A DNA stretch of 30,534 bases from CAYXZO01 sp964469505 (GCA_964469505.1 CAYXZO010000030.1:1-30534), one strand, 5' to 3'. Shown: positions 1 to 8,554, counted from the stretch's first letter. The notes: generated by a model from the letters alone, not told the origin. Made by a program: numbers and translations.

Positions 1-50
1 CTGAAAGGATAAAAAAAGTAACAGGACAAGAGAGAAAGGGTCGAATCTTT

Positions 51-905
51 ATGTCTCAGACAGTGCTGGTGGTTGGGGCTACCGGCTTACTGGGTGCCCC
101 GGTGGCACGGAGTTTCAAGCAGGCGGGATACCAGGTGCGGATTTTATCCCGAGATCCCGCCCAGGCGGTTCGAAGATTCGGGGCTGGTTTCCAAATTATG
201 GCTGGGGACGTAACCGATCCCCAATCGCTGACTCCGGCTTTGGAAGGCTGCTGGGGAGTACACCTCAATCTCTCCGGTGAGGCGGTGGGAGAGGGGACCA
301 GTAATGTGGTGGAGGAGGCCGTAAAAGCGGGGGTTAAGCGGGTAAGTATGATTTCCGGTACCTCCGTATCCCCGGAAACAGCCTGGTATCCACCTACGAA
401 ACTAAAATTGATGGCTGAAAAGGCTTTACAGGCGAGTGGTTTGGAGTATACCATTTTCCGCCCCACGTGGTTCATGGAAGCCCTGCCCAACTTTGTGCGC
501 GACGACCGGGCGGTGATATTCGGGCGTCAGCCAAATCTGTATCATTTCGTTGCGGCTGACGATTATGCTCGGATGGTGGTAAAGGCCTATCAACTACCTG
601 AAGCGGCCGGCAAAATCTTTTTCATCCACGGCCCGGAAGGCTGGTATTTCAAGGACGCCCTGAAGCGCTATTGTGAAGTGCTGGTACCGTCTATTCGTGA
701 AGTTACGGTCATGCCCCATTGGGTGGCGGAAATACTGGCACTCGTAACCGGGAAGGAGGAAATCCGAGACACTAGCCGTTTAATGTCCTATTTCCGACGA
801 GCCGGAGAGCGGGGCGATCCCACAGAGGCCAATCGTTTGTTGGGAGCGCCCACAACCACTCTGGATCAATGGTTGGAAATCAGAGCCAGAAATCAGTCGG
901 TATGA
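51..905 (+). CDS. NmrA-like NAD(P)-binding (atypical SDR) protein
   Basis: This 284-residue protein opens with a Rossmann nucleotide-binding motif, GATGLLG at residues 9-15, directly after the first beta strand. It carries a possible YxxxK pair at Y113 and K117, and an SGLEYTIFRP stretch at 129-138 typical of NmrA/complex-I-assembly-type atypical short-chain dehydrogenases. Family members bind NAD(P)H and act either as reductases/epimerases or as redox-sensing proteins without catalysis; the substrate here cannot be read. The ATG start follows a purine-rich stretch (AGAGAAAGGG). It lies alone ahead of a terminator-like hairpin and is probably not co-transcribed with the sugar operon that follows. 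Family assignment is fairly secure; a specific function is not. Confidence 0.85.
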   Translation: MSQTVLVVGATGLLGAPVARSFKQAGYQVRILSRDPAQAVRRFGAGFQIMAGDVTDPQSLTPALEGCWGVHLNLSGEAVGEGTSNVVEEAVKAGVKRVSMISGTSVSPETAWYPPTKLKLMAEKALQASGLEYTIFRPTWFMEALPNFVRDDRAVIFGRQPNLYHFVAADDYARMVVKAYQLPEAAGKIFFIHGPEGWYFKDALKRYCEVLVPSIREVTVMPHWVAEILALVTGKEEIRDTSRLMSYFRRAGERGDPTEANRLLGAPTTTLDQWLEIRARNQSV

Positions 906-951
906 TGGGCCAGATTTTTCGGTGAAACTCGCTTGTCATGGTTTTTTACTG

Positions 952-990
952 GGGACGGTCATAGAAATAGCCGTCCCAAGGGTTGTTTTA
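952..990 (+). terminator. Rho-independent-type terminator after the NmrA-like gene
   Basis: A perfect 7-bp stem, GGGACGG at 952-958 against CCGTCCC at 971-977, encloses a 12-base loop and is followed by a short T-rich stretch (TTGTTTT at 982-988). It sits 46 bases after the stop of the preceding gene. The T-run is interrupted and offset, so termination strength is uncertain. It separates that gene from the glycan operon. Confidence 0.5.
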
Positions 991-1118
991 GATAAATAGA
1001 TTTTTGAATTGTGACTTGTATCATTATGACCTTCAGTGATTATAGGCCAGTAAACTGAACTGGATAGGCAATTTTGAAAGCCTAAGGCCCCGTGTATATT
1101 TGGCGACTATGGCAACAC

Positions 1119-1126
1119 AAGGAGAG
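1119..1126 (+). promoter_or_regulatory. Ribosome binding site fixing the dehydrogenase start at 1130
   Basis: AAGGAGAG lies just upstream of the ATG at 1130. The reading frame stays open back to a TTG at 1100 and an ATG at 1109, but neither has a comparable site, and the Rossmann strand (MRIGLVGCG) begins exactly at 1130. Confidence 0.7.
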
Positions 1127-1129
1127 AAA

Positions 1130-2158
1130 ATGCGCATTGGATTGGTAGGTTGTGGACGGATTTCCCGCAATCATCTGGCGGCCATTGCCAAATTGAATGA
1201 TAAGTTGGAACTGGCGGCTGTCTGTGATGTGGTGGAAGAACGGGCCAGGGAAGCGGCCGGAGAAACCGGGGCCCGGGTTTATACTGATTATGAGCAGATG
1301 TTAGACCGGGAAGATCTGGATATTGTGAGCATCTGCACCCCTTCCGGTCTGCACGCCGAACAGGGGGTCATGGCGGCGGAAGCCGGTTGTCACGTGATCA
1401 CTGAAAAACCCATGAGTATCACCCTGGAAGGCGCGGACCGCTTGATCCATGCCTGTGACAAGCATCGGGTGAGTTTATTTGTAGTAAAGCAAAACCGACT
1501 CAACCCCACAATGCAACTTTTAAAACGAGCGGTGGATAAGGGGCGTTTTGGGCGCATTTTTTTCGTGCAATCCAACGTATTCTGGAGCCGACCCCAGAGT
1601 TATTACGATCAGGCCCCCTGGCGCGGCACCTGGGAATTTGACGGGGGAGCCTTGATGAACCAAGCCAGCCATTATGTGGACGCCCTGTATTGGTTGGTGG
1701 GGAATGTGGAATATGTTATTGCTTCCACCGCCACCCTGGCGCGTAAAATCGAAGCAGAGGATACCGGGGCGGCCATTCTCAAGTTTCGTAACGGAGCTAT
1801 TGGAACCCTGAATGTAACCATGTTGACCTACCCCCGGAATATGGAAGGGTCTATCACCATCATCGGGGAATATGGCACCGCTAAAGTGGGGGGGATGGCG
1901 GTCAATCGCATTGAGAAATGGGAATTCAAAGAATACGACGACGATGACCGCCTGGTGGAATCGGCTGATTACCAACCCCCCAACGTTTACGGCTATGGAC
2001 ATTATGCCTACTATCAAAACGTATTGGACACCCTGTTGAAAAATCCCAACACGCCCCATATTGACGGCCGGAGCGGACGCAAGTCCTTGGAAATCGTTCT
2101 GGCCATCTATCGGTCGGCTCAGACCGGTAAACGGGTAGCCATACCTTTCAAACCGTAG
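1130..2158 (+). CDS. wlbA: Gfo/Idh/MocA-family UDP-sugar 3-dehydrogenase, WbpB/WlbA-like
   Basis: The 342-residue product has the Gfo/Idh/MocA layout: an N-terminal Rossmann domain (GLVGCGRIS at 4-12), the EKP motif at 92-94 that closes the cofactor site, and a C-terminal beta-sheet domain. KQNRLNP at 120-126 and GGALMNQASHYVD at 172-184, with H181, are the stretches I associate with WbpB/WlbA. That enzyme oxidises C3 of UDP-N-acetylglucosaminuronate and works as a pair with a PLP aminotransferase that then aminates the ketone. An acetyltransferase and an aminotransferase of the matching types follow in the same operon, which is the main reason for choosing this substrate. The start at 1130 is preferred over TTG 1100 because of its ribosome site and domain boundary. 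The alternative is another UDP-sugar dehydrogenase of the family. Confidence 0.8.
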   Translation: MRIGLVGCGRISRNHLAAIAKLNDKLELAAVCDVVEERAREAAGETGARVYTDYEQMLDREDLDIVSICTPSGLHAEQGVMAAEAGCHVITEKPMSITLEGADRLIHACDKHRVSLFVVKQNRLNPTMQLLKRAVDKGRFGRIFFVQSNVFWSRPQSYYDQAPWRGTWEFDGGALMNQASHYVDALYWLVGNVEYVIASTATLARKIEAEDTGAAILKFRNGAIGTLNVTMLTYPRNMEGSITIIGEYGTAKVGGMAVNRIEKWEFKEYDDDDRLVESADYQPPNVYGYGHYAYYQNVLDTLLKNPNTPHIDGRSGRKSLEIVLAIYRSAQTGKRVAIPFKP

Positions 2159-2167
2159 GATCGAAGC

Positions 2168-2758
2168 ATGGCTGAAGATTATTTCGTGCACCCCTCCAGT
2201 TATGTGGATGAGGACGTAGAGATTGGGGCCGGGACCAAAATCTGGCATTTCTCTCATATCCAATCGGGAGCGCGCATCGGGGCTCATGTGAGCATCGGTC
2301 AGAATGTTAATGTGGGCAACAATGTACGAATCGGTAATTACGTGAAGATCCAGAATAATGTTTCGGTGTATGAGGGCGTAGAGCTGGAGGATTACGTTTT
2401 CTGCGGTCCCTCCATGGTTTTTACCAATGTTTTGAACCCCCGCAGCGAATTTCCCCAGCGAGGGAGTCAATTCTACCTCAAAACTCTGGTAAAACGCTCC
2501 GCTTCCATTGGGGCCAATGCCACCATTATTTGCGGTCATACCATCGGCCGTTACGCCCTGGTGGCCGCCGGATCGGTGGTTACCAAGGATGTTCCTGATT
2601 TTGCCCTGGTGGCTGGAGTACCTGCCCGCATTGTGGGTTGGGTATGCAAACGTGCCCACCGGCTCCATTTCAACGAGGAGGGAGAGGGAAGCTGCGGACA
2701 CCCCCAGTGTGGAGTTTACCGTAAGGTCGGGATGCGGGTGATCCCGCCGGAGGACTAG
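2168..2758 (+). CDS. wlbB: Left-handed beta-helix UDP-sugar N-acetyltransferase, WbpD/WlbB-like
   Basis: At 196 residues this is a hexapeptide-repeat acyltransferase. Repeats of the type IGxxxxIGxxVxV run from about residue 12 to 75, then a loop with FTNVLNPRSEF at 85-95, then further coils ending in VAAGSVVTKDVPDFALVAGVPA at 132-153. N87, and H124 in CGHTIG, sit where the family places substrate-binding and acetyl-transfer residues. In the WbpB-WbpE-WbpD pathway this enzyme N-acetylates the 3-amino group made by the aminotransferase, using acetyl-CoA. The C-terminal tail holds C160, C176 and C181 and resembles a zinc knuckle lacking one ligand (C160-K-R-A163). It begins 9 bases after the dehydrogenase and its stop overlaps the next start by one base, so co-translation is likely. 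Confidence 0.85.
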   Translation: MAEDYFVHPSSYVDEDVEIGAGTKIWHFSHIQSGARIGAHVSIGQNVNVGNNVRIGNYVKIQNNVSVYEGVELEDYVFCGPSMVFTNVLNPRSEFPQRGSQFYLKTLVKRSASIGANATIICGHTIGRYALVAAGSVVTKDVPDFALVAGVPARIVGWVCKRAHRLHFNEEGEGSCGHPQCGVYRKVGMRVIPPED

Positions 2759-4152
2759 TGCCCCGTCGCTTAGAACAAGCTTTGCTCGTAATCGGGGACC
2801 TGCTGGCTTTTAATGCCGCTTTTGCCTTCATCTTTGCCCTGAGGTTCCAAAGCGGCATTTACCGCAACGACATCCAATTATTCTGGACCGATTTTCTCTC
2901 ACCGGCCCTGGTGATGAGCCTGTTCTGGATGGGCCTTTTTGCTTTCAACGGGCTGTACAAAGTTACCCGAACTATCTCGCGCTCCGACGAGCTGCTTAAC
3001 GTTATTAAGTACGTCACCATCGGCATTTTTCTGCTTTATCTGGTGACCGTGGATCCCGAAAAACCGGTGACTTTTGGTAAAAGCGTTCTCCTGTTTTACG
3101 GCGGGGCCCTGATTGTGGCGGTGGGGACGGAGCGGATCGCTATTCGAACGTTTCACCGCTATCTGTTGAGCAAAGGCCGAGGTTTAGCCCGCACCTTGAT
3201 TGTGGGACTTAACCGCCGGGGACGCCAATTGGCTCAGGAACTCCTGCGGAGCCCTCTCTCCGGCTATAAGCCGGTGGGGTTTGTGGCCATGGAAGGGGAA
3301 AAACCTGACAACGAGCCTTTGCCCTGTGTGGGGATAGTTTCGCAGCTTCCGGAGCTGATTCGGGACCATCAAGTAGAGGAAGTCATTTTAGCGCTGGATA
3401 AGGATCACCATAACCGCGCTTTGGATATAATGTTACTGGTGGGAGATTCGAAGGTTGGTCTGAAATCCCATCCTGATCTCTACGAGGCCATCAGCGGTCT
3501 GGCCCGGACTCAGCAACTTTACGGCGTACCCCTCATCAATTTACGGCCCGAGCTGATGCCGGGCTGGGAACAGGCCGTAAAGCGACTGATGGACATTGTG
3601 CTCTCCTTGATTCTATTGGTTCTTTTTCTGCCCATTGAAATCATTGTGGCCATAGCCATTAAGTTGGATAGCCCAGGACCCGTTTTTTACCTCCAGGAAC
3701 GGGTGGGTAAGAATGGGCGCATCTTCAAGGTGATCAAGTTCCGCACCATGGTGCATAATGCGGAAAAGGATACGGGACCGGTCTGGGCCGGCAAGAATGA
3801 CCCGCGCATCACTCGGGTGGGACGGGTTCTGCGCTTTTTCCGTCTGGACGAATTACCCCAGTTCATCAATGTGCTTAAGAATGAAATGAGCTTGGTGGGT
3901 CCCCGGCCAGAACGTCCTTATTTCGTGGAGCAAATCCAGAAGCAGTTGCCCCTTTATAACCGGCGCCATCGGGTAAAGCCGGGAATCACAGGATGGGCGC
4001 AAGTCAAACATTCCTATGATACTTCCCTGGAGGATGTGCGCCGCAAATTGAAATTCGATTTGTTCTATCTGGAGAACATGTCGCTCCGGTTGGATCTTAA
4101 GATCATGATTTACACTCTTTATGTCATGTTCACAGGCAAAGGCAGCCACTGA
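2758..4152 (+). CDS. Polyprenyl-phosphate sugar phosphotransferase (glycan-initiating)
   Basis: The 464-residue protein has the WbaP/CpsE-type architecture. There are about four N-terminal membrane segments (roughly 7-27, 47-66, 83-98 and 108-126), a soluble nucleotide-binding-like domain (about 143-255), another hydrophobic segment at 279-300, and a C-terminal bacterial sugar transferase domain. The latter shows KFRTM at 327-331, RLDELPQ at 362-368 with the Asp-Glu catalytic pair, GPRPE at 381-385 and KPGITGWAQV at 407-416. Such enzymes move a sugar 1-phosphate from a UDP-sugar to undecaprenyl phosphate at the cytoplasmic membrane, starting an exopolysaccharide, O-antigen or glycoprotein glycan. 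The GTG start overlaps the preceding TAG. Its placement inside the diacetamido-sugar gene set suggests, but does not prove, that this sugar or its precursor is the first one attached. Confidence 0.9.
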   Translation: MPRRLEQALLVIGDLLAFNAAFAFIFALRFQSGIYRNDIQLFWTDFLSPALVMSLFWMGLFAFNGLYKVTRTISRSDELLNVIKYVTIGIFLLYLVTVDPEKPVTFGKSVLLFYGGALIVAVGTERIAIRTFHRYLLSKGRGLARTLIVGLNRRGRQLAQELLRSPLSGYKPVGFVAMEGEKPDNEPLPCVGIVSQLPELIRDHQVEEVILALDKDHHNRALDIMLLVGDSKVGLKSHPDLYEAISGLARTQQLYGVPLINLRPELMPGWEQAVKRLMDIVLSLILLVLFLPIEIIVAIAIKLDSPGPVFYLQERVGKNGRIFKVIKFRTMVHNAEKDTGPVWAGKNDPRITRVGRVLRFFRLDELPQFINVLKNEMSLVGPRPERPYFVEQIQKQLPLYNRRHRVKPGITGWAQVKHSYDTSLEDVRRKLKFDLFYLENMSLRLDLKIMIYTLYVMFTGKGSH

Positions 4153-4177
4153 CTCTATCAAGAAATAGGAGCTGAGC

Positions 4178-5281
4178 ATGGAACCGCTGCAAATGGTGGA
4201 TTTAAAGGCCCAATACCGGGAACTAAAGACAGAACTGGATGCAGCCTTAAACCGGGTGCTGGAAACCCAGCATTTCATTATGGGACCCGAAGTAGCTCAA
4301 TTTGAAGGCGAACTGGCTGAGTTTTTAGGAGGAGTGGAGGTAATCGGTTGTGCCTCGGGTACCGATGCTCTGTGGCTGGCCCTGAAAGCGCTGGGCGTGG
4401 GGCCCGGTGATGAGGTGATTACCACTCCCTTTACTTTTGCAGCTACGGCGGAAGTAATAGTGCTCCTGGGAGCCAAACCGGTGTATGTGGATATCGATCC
4501 GGTGACTTACAATTTGGACGTCTCTCAGGTGGAGGCTGCCATTAACTCCCGCACTAAAGTATTGTTACCCGTTCATCTGTACGGTCAGCCCGCTGAGTTG
4601 GACCCCATTCTGGAGTTGGCCAGGCGTCAGGACTTAAAAGTGGTGGAGGATGCGGCTCAAGCGTTGGGGGCTTATTACCATGGAAAACCGGTGGGCACTC
4701 TGGGAGACATAGGTTGTACCAGTTTCTTTCCCGCTAAAAACCTGGGGGGCTTTGGAGACGGTGGAGCGGTTTTTACCCGCGACCCCCAACTGGCGCGGGA
4801 AGTCCGGTTGCTGCACACCCATGGCAGTCAGAAGCGCTACTATCACGAGCGGGTGGGACTGAATAGCCGCCTGGATGCCCTCCAGGCCGCTGTGCTGCGT
4901 GTGAAACTCAAGCGGCTGGCACACTGGAATGAAATCCGGGCCCGCCGGGCAAGCGAATATGCCCGCTTATTGGCTGATTTACCGGTGGTTACACCCGAAA
5001 CCGCTCCGGATCGGACCCATATTTTTCAGCAGTACACCATAAGGGTCAGCCGACGGGATGCCTTGCAGGCCTTTCTAAAGGATAGAGGCATCCCCACTGC
5101 GGTACATTATCCCCGGGCCATATTTCAACAACCGGCTTTCCGGGATAGTAGCTACGATGCTCGGTGTCCCCAGGCGGTCAAATCGGCCCAGGAGGTTCTA
5201 TCGTTACCTATGCATCCTCACCTGACTGCTGAGCAGGTGGAATGGGTGGCAGAAGCTATCAAAGAGTTCTATCGTAGTTGA
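4178..5281 (+). CDS. wlbC: DegT/DnrJ/EryC1-family sugar aminotransferase, WbpE/WlbC-like
   Basis: This 367-residue fold-type I PLP enzyme shows the family landmarks in order: CASGTDAL at 58-65 for phosphate binding, VEDAAQ at 156-161 with D158 facing the PLP pyridine nitrogen, and SFFPAKNLGGFGDGGA at 182-197 with K187 as the Schiff-base lysine. The opening MVDLKAQY (6-13) is typical of WbpE/WlbC-type members. In that pathway it converts the 3-keto UDP-sugar made by the Gfo/Idh/MocA partner to the 3-amino sugar using glutamate. It starts 25 bases after the phosphotransferase with a plausible ribosome site (AGGAGCTGAGC). Substrate assignment rests on the two partner genes upstream; it could act on another keto-sugar. 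Confidence 0.88.
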   Translation: MEPLQMVDLKAQYRELKTELDAALNRVLETQHFIMGPEVAQFEGELAEFLGGVEVIGCASGTDALWLALKALGVGPGDEVITTPFTFAATAEVIVLLGAKPVYVDIDPVTYNLDVSQVEAAINSRTKVLLPVHLYGQPAELDPILELARRQDLKVVEDAAQALGAYYHGKPVGTLGDIGCTSFFPAKNLGGFGDGGAVFTRDPQLAREVRLLHTHGSQKRYYHERVGLNSRLDALQAAVLRVKLKRLAHWNEIRARRASEYARLLADLPVVTPETAPDRTHIFQQYTIRVSRRDALQAFLKDRGIPTAVHYPRAIFQQPAFRDSSYDARCPQAVKSAQEVLSLPMHPHLTAEQVEWVAEAIKEFYRS

Positions 5282-5329
5282 TTTATTCAGGCAGTCCCAT
5301 CTCATCGAGTGAGAGCAAGGAGAATATAA

Positions 5330-6595
5330 ATGATTGATCCCCGTTTACTCCGGGAAGATCCCCAACGCATTCGGGAAGGTATTGCGGCTAAAGGCGTGAA
5401 ACTGGATCTGGACCAGATTCTGACAGTAGATCAGGAACGGCGCCAGGTTATTCGGGAAGTGGAAAACCTGCAGAACCGTCGCAACACCTTGACCAAGGAA
5501 ACGGGACAGCGCCGCCAGGCGGGTGAAGCCGTGGATGAGCTGGTCGCCCAGGTAAAGGAAATAAATGCTCGTTTGAAACAACTGGAAGCCAAGCGTTCCC
5601 AACTGGAAAAAACCTTCCGGGATCTAATGCTCCAAATTCCCAATCCGCCCCACAGCAGCGTTCCCGTAGGCCATGACGCCCGGGAAAATCCGGTGGTCAA
5701 GAGTTGGGGCACGTTACCCCGCTTCGATTTTCCCATTAAAGATCACCTGCAGTTGGGGCAAGATCTGGGCTTATTTGATTTTCTCCGCGGAACCCGCATC
5801 AGCGGGACCGGATTTCCTCTATATACCGGCAAGGGTGCCAAACTGGAACGGGCCCTCATCAATTTTATGCTGGATTTCCATATCGAGCGCCACGGGTATC
5901 AGGAAATACTGCCGCCTTTCCTGGTGAACGAAGCCAGCATGACCATGACTAGCCAGCTGCCCAAATTCGCCGAGGATATGTATCTGGTGGAAAAAGACGA
6001 TTTATACTTGATTCCCACCGCCGAAGTTCCAGTGACCAATATTCATCGAGGTGAGATTTTGCGGGCGACTGATTTGCCCTTGAAATATGTGGCTTATTCG
6101 GCCTGCTTCCGGCGGGAAGCCGGCAGTTACGGTAAGGAGACTCGGGGTTTTCTGCGACTGCACCAATTCAATAAGGTGGAGCTGGTGAAATTCACCCATC
6201 CCGACGAATCCTACGCGGAGTTGGAAACTTTGCGCCGGGATGCGGAGGAAATCCTGGAAGCTCTGGAATTACCCTACCGAGTAGTGGAGTTAGTCACCGG
6301 TGATCTGTCTTTTGCTGCGGCCAAGTGTTATGATCTGGAAGTCTGGGCGCCGGCGGAAGAGCGCTGGTTGGAAGTTTCCTCCTGTTCTAATTTCGAAGAT
6401 TTCCAAGCTCGGCGGGGTGCAGTACGGTTCCGGGAGGCGGGAAGTAGTCGCCCCCGATTGGTCCATACCTTGAATGGAAGCGGAGTAGCCACGCCGCGCT
6501 TACTGGTTGCCCTGTTGGAGATTCATCAGCAGCCTGATGGACACGTGAAAATTCCGGCTGCTCTGGTGCCTTATACAGGGTTTGAAATGCTGTAA
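5330..6595 (+). CDS. serS: Serine--tRNA ligase
   Basis: At 421 residues this is a normal bacterial seryl-tRNA synthetase. Residues about 30-100 form the long charged antiparallel coiled coil that recognises the tRNA(Ser) variable arm. The class II catalytic core follows with TAE at 230-232 for serine, motif 2 FRREAG at 260-265 within ACFRREAGSYGKETRG, and motif 3 GSGVATPRLLVALLE at 383-397. It charges tRNA(Ser) with serine in the cytoplasm. The ATG follows a strong AAGGAG site. It lies 48 bases after the sugar operon and may be read through from it, though no clear separating terminator or promoter was seen. Confidence 0.98.
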   Translation: MIDPRLLREDPQRIREGIAAKGVKLDLDQILTVDQERRQVIREVENLQNRRNTLTKETGQRRQAGEAVDELVAQVKEINARLKQLEAKRSQLEKTFRDLMLQIPNPPHSSVPVGHDARENPVVKSWGTLPRFDFPIKDHLQLGQDLGLFDFLRGTRISGTGFPLYTGKGAKLERALINFMLDFHIERHGYQEILPPFLVNEASMTMTSQLPKFAEDMYLVEKDDLYLIPTAEVPVTNIHRGEILRATDLPLKYVAYSACFRREAGSYGKETRGFLRLHQFNKVELVKFTHPDESYAELETLRRDAEEILEALELPYRVVELVTGDLSFAAAKCYDLEVWAPAEERWLEVSSCSNFEDFQARRGAVRFREAGSSRPRLVHTLNGSGVATPRLLVALLEIHQQPDGHVKIPAALVPYTGFEML

Positions 6596-6640
6596 AATTC
6601 CGCTAAGAGGATAACTGACAGAGTTTATTCCGAGTCATTA

Positions 6641-7351
6641 ATGCTGCGATATATCCTTTTAATATTGTTTTTGCCACCCTGGACCGTTTTTTGGGCTCTG
6701 ATTGCCATTTTAGGTCGCTTGCTCACCAACTCTTTTCGCCCCGGGTTCTGGGTAGGGAGGATCTGGTCCCGTGGTATTCTATGGGTTGCCCGGGTTAAGT
6801 TAAGGGTCAGCGGCCTGGAACGCCTGGAGCCCGGGCGGCGCTATATCTTCATCGCCAATCACACTTCAGCTTTTGATATCCCTGCTCTGTACGCGGTTTT
6901 GCCGGGACCCATTACCATGCTGGCCAAGAAAGAATTGCGGCGCGTGCCCATTTTCGGATGGGCTATGTGGGCTGCCGGTCATTTTTTCGTGGACCGCAAA
7001 CGGCGGGATCGGGCCGTGCGCAGCATGGAACAGGTAACACGTCAAATCCAGCGCTCCATTTTTTCCCTGGTGGTCTTTCCGGAAGGGACCCGGAGTTTAA
7101 ACGGTCAACTGCAGCCTTTTAAGAAAGGGGCTTTTGTGCTGTCCTGCAAGACGGGAATTCCAATAGTACCGATAGTGATCAACGGTGCCTTCAGGATTAA
7201 AAGCAAATACGCCCGTCGTATTCGACCCGGTACCATCAGGTTGGAGATATTATCGCCTTTAGATCCCGCACGCTACGGGATGGCTTTCAGGCAGCAATAT
7301 CTGGAAGAAGCCCGTCGGATTTTCACCAGACATTATCAGCCCCCAATCTGA
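6641..7351 (+). CDS. plsC: 1-acyl-sn-glycerol-3-phosphate acyltransferase
   Basis: The 236-residue protein has one N-terminal hydrophobic segment (about 5-27) and the two PlsC acyltransferase blocks: NHTSAFD at 73-79 (the HX4D catalytic motif) and FPEGTRS at 146-152 (lysophosphatidate binding). It is expected to add the second acyl chain to lysophosphatidic acid at the cytoplasmic membrane. It follows serS by 45 bases with only a weak ribosome site. A lyso-lipid or other acyl acceptor is possible, since the family is broad, but the length and motif spacing fit the housekeeping enzyme. Confidence 0.9.
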   Translation: MLRYILLILFLPPWTVFWALIAILGRLLTNSFRPGFWVGRIWSRGILWVARVKLRVSGLERLEPGRRYIFIANHTSAFDIPALYAVLPGPITMLAKKELRRVPIFGWAMWAAGHFFVDRKRRDRAVRSMEQVTRQIQRSIFSLVVFPEGTRSLNGQLQPFKKGAFVLSCKTGIPIVPIVINGAFRIKSKYARRIRPGTIRLEILSPLDPARYGMAFRQQYLEEARRIFTRHYQPPI

Positions 7352-7360
7352 CGAAAAAGG

Positions 7361-8482
7361 TTGGCGGGGAAATGGCCAAGGTCTAATTTTCATCGCGCTT
7401 ATAAATCTTTGCAGGTTAGTGTAACTGAAAGGAATGTAATTCTGCCAGCGTCGATTGAATTTTTGAGTGAGAGCTGGGTTTTAAAGGAGCCACGACCTTC
7501 CTATGGTTCGGTCCGCCGGACCACAGGTAAAGAAAAGGCATTACTGGCTTGGTGGCAGATAGAGAGCCGCCGGCGTCCCTGGCGCCTAACGGATGGCCGT
7601 ATGCTTATTGTGGAAGACCCCGGAGAACTCAATGATGGTCCGGGCCCTGACTTCCTGGGAGCTCGTATATGGTTAGATGATTGGCAAGCAGTAGGGGAGG
7701 TTGAGTGTCATGTGGAGGCCCGGGACTGGTGGCGCCACGGCCACGCCCATGATCCCGCGTATCAACGGGTAGTGTTGCACGTGGTGCAACAAAGAGATAT
7801 GGGGCCGCCATTACCTACACTGGTAGTGCCTACACCGTTGACTATTCCGGGTTGTTTGGCACAACGAAGCCCCAGCCCGGCTGAGATATTGAGAATGGCT
7901 GCTTTACGTCTACAGGCTAAGGTACAACGGTGGCGGCGAATCAAACAGACGGCACCTGAGGCTTGGCCTCAATTGGGGCTGTGTGAGGTAATGGCCTATG
8001 GACCACAGCGCCGTGCTGTGCTACACTGGCTAGCTATGCGTTTGGGGTGGTCTGCCTGGCCGGGAGTGGAGCCCTGGCAAGGCAGCCGGCTCAGCCAGGT
8101 GGTGGTATCGCAGTTGCCGCCCCGTTTTAGCTGGGCCCTCAAGCAGGGATTCATCAATACCCAATTATTCCAGGATTGTCCGCCTTTTTGCTCCACGTAT
8201 AAGAAGTTAAGAGCGGCCTTAATCAGTGCAGGGTTACCGGCTACTTTAGCGGCGGAATGGATCGTCAACGTGGCTATCCCCGGTAGGGCTCCAAGTCTGG
8301 AGGAGGGCCTGTCATGGTGGTCCGCCTGGGTGCCGCCCAGGCCCTACGGAGTGGTTCAACGCCTGGCCCGCAGTCTAGGTCTTAAGCTCTCCACTGTTCT
8401 GGAGCAACAGGCTCTTTTGGGGTGGTACCTCACCTTTTGCCGTTCCAAAGCCTGTTTCAGATGTCCAGTCATTAAGGTCTAA
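7361..8482 (+). CDS. DUF2851 family protein (start uncertain)
   Basis: The recognisable core covers residues about 60-145 from the TTG at 7361: a tryptophan-rich helix, then NDGPGPDFLGARI at 91-103, VEC/H with RDWWRHGHAHD at 121-131 and VVLHVV at 137-142. These match DUF2851, a family common in Bacteroidota and relatives whose function is unknown to me. The C-terminus ends in a cysteine cluster (C360, C365, C368) also seen in the family. No in-frame ATG precedes the core. TTG 7361 lies against AAAAAGG with no spacing, and other non-ATG starts (TTG 7409, TTG 7466) lack ribosome sites, so the first 55 or so residues may not be translated. It starts 9 bases after plsC, suggesting one operon. Confidence 0.8.
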   Translation: MAGKWPRSNFHRAYKSLQVSVTERNVILPASIEFLSESWVLKEPRPSYGSVRRTTGKEKALLAWWQIESRRRPWRLTDGRMLIVEDPGELNDGPGPDFLGARIWLDDWQAVGEVECHVEARDWWRHGHAHDPAYQRVVLHVVQQRDMGPPLPTLVVPTPLTIPGCLAQRSPSPAEILRMAALRLQAKVQRWRRIKQTAPEAWPQLGLCEVMAYGPQRRAVLHWLAMRLGWSAWPGVEPWQGSRLSQVVVSQLPPRFSWALKQGFINTQLFQDCPPFCSTYKKLRAALISAGLPATLAAEWIVNVAIPGRAPSLEEGLSWWSAWVPPRPYGVVQRLARSLGLKLSTVLEQQALLGWYLTFCRSKACFRCPVIKV

Positions 8483-8526
8483 AACACTTAGCTCCCTTAT
8501 TCATAACGCATAAAAGGAAACGCTTG

Positions 8527-8554
8527 TTGAAGAGGTTAAGAGAAAAATTATAAC
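8527..8554 (+). promoter_or_regulatory. Candidate sigma-70-type promoter for the mltD-like gene
   Basis: TTGAAG at 8527-8532 and TATAAC at 8549-8554 are separated by 16 bases, in the AT-rich 125-base gap before the transglycosylase gene. A second TATA-like stretch (GATAAT, GTTATA) lies just downstream. The assignment is by consensus similarity only. Confidence 0.35.

Noticed and set aside
1520..2701. Minus-strand open frame of 393 codons opposite the dehydrogenase and acetyltransferase genes
   Set aside because: It lies wholly antisense to two well-supported genes, has no recognisable motif or ribosome site, and is explained by the codon bias of the true strand.
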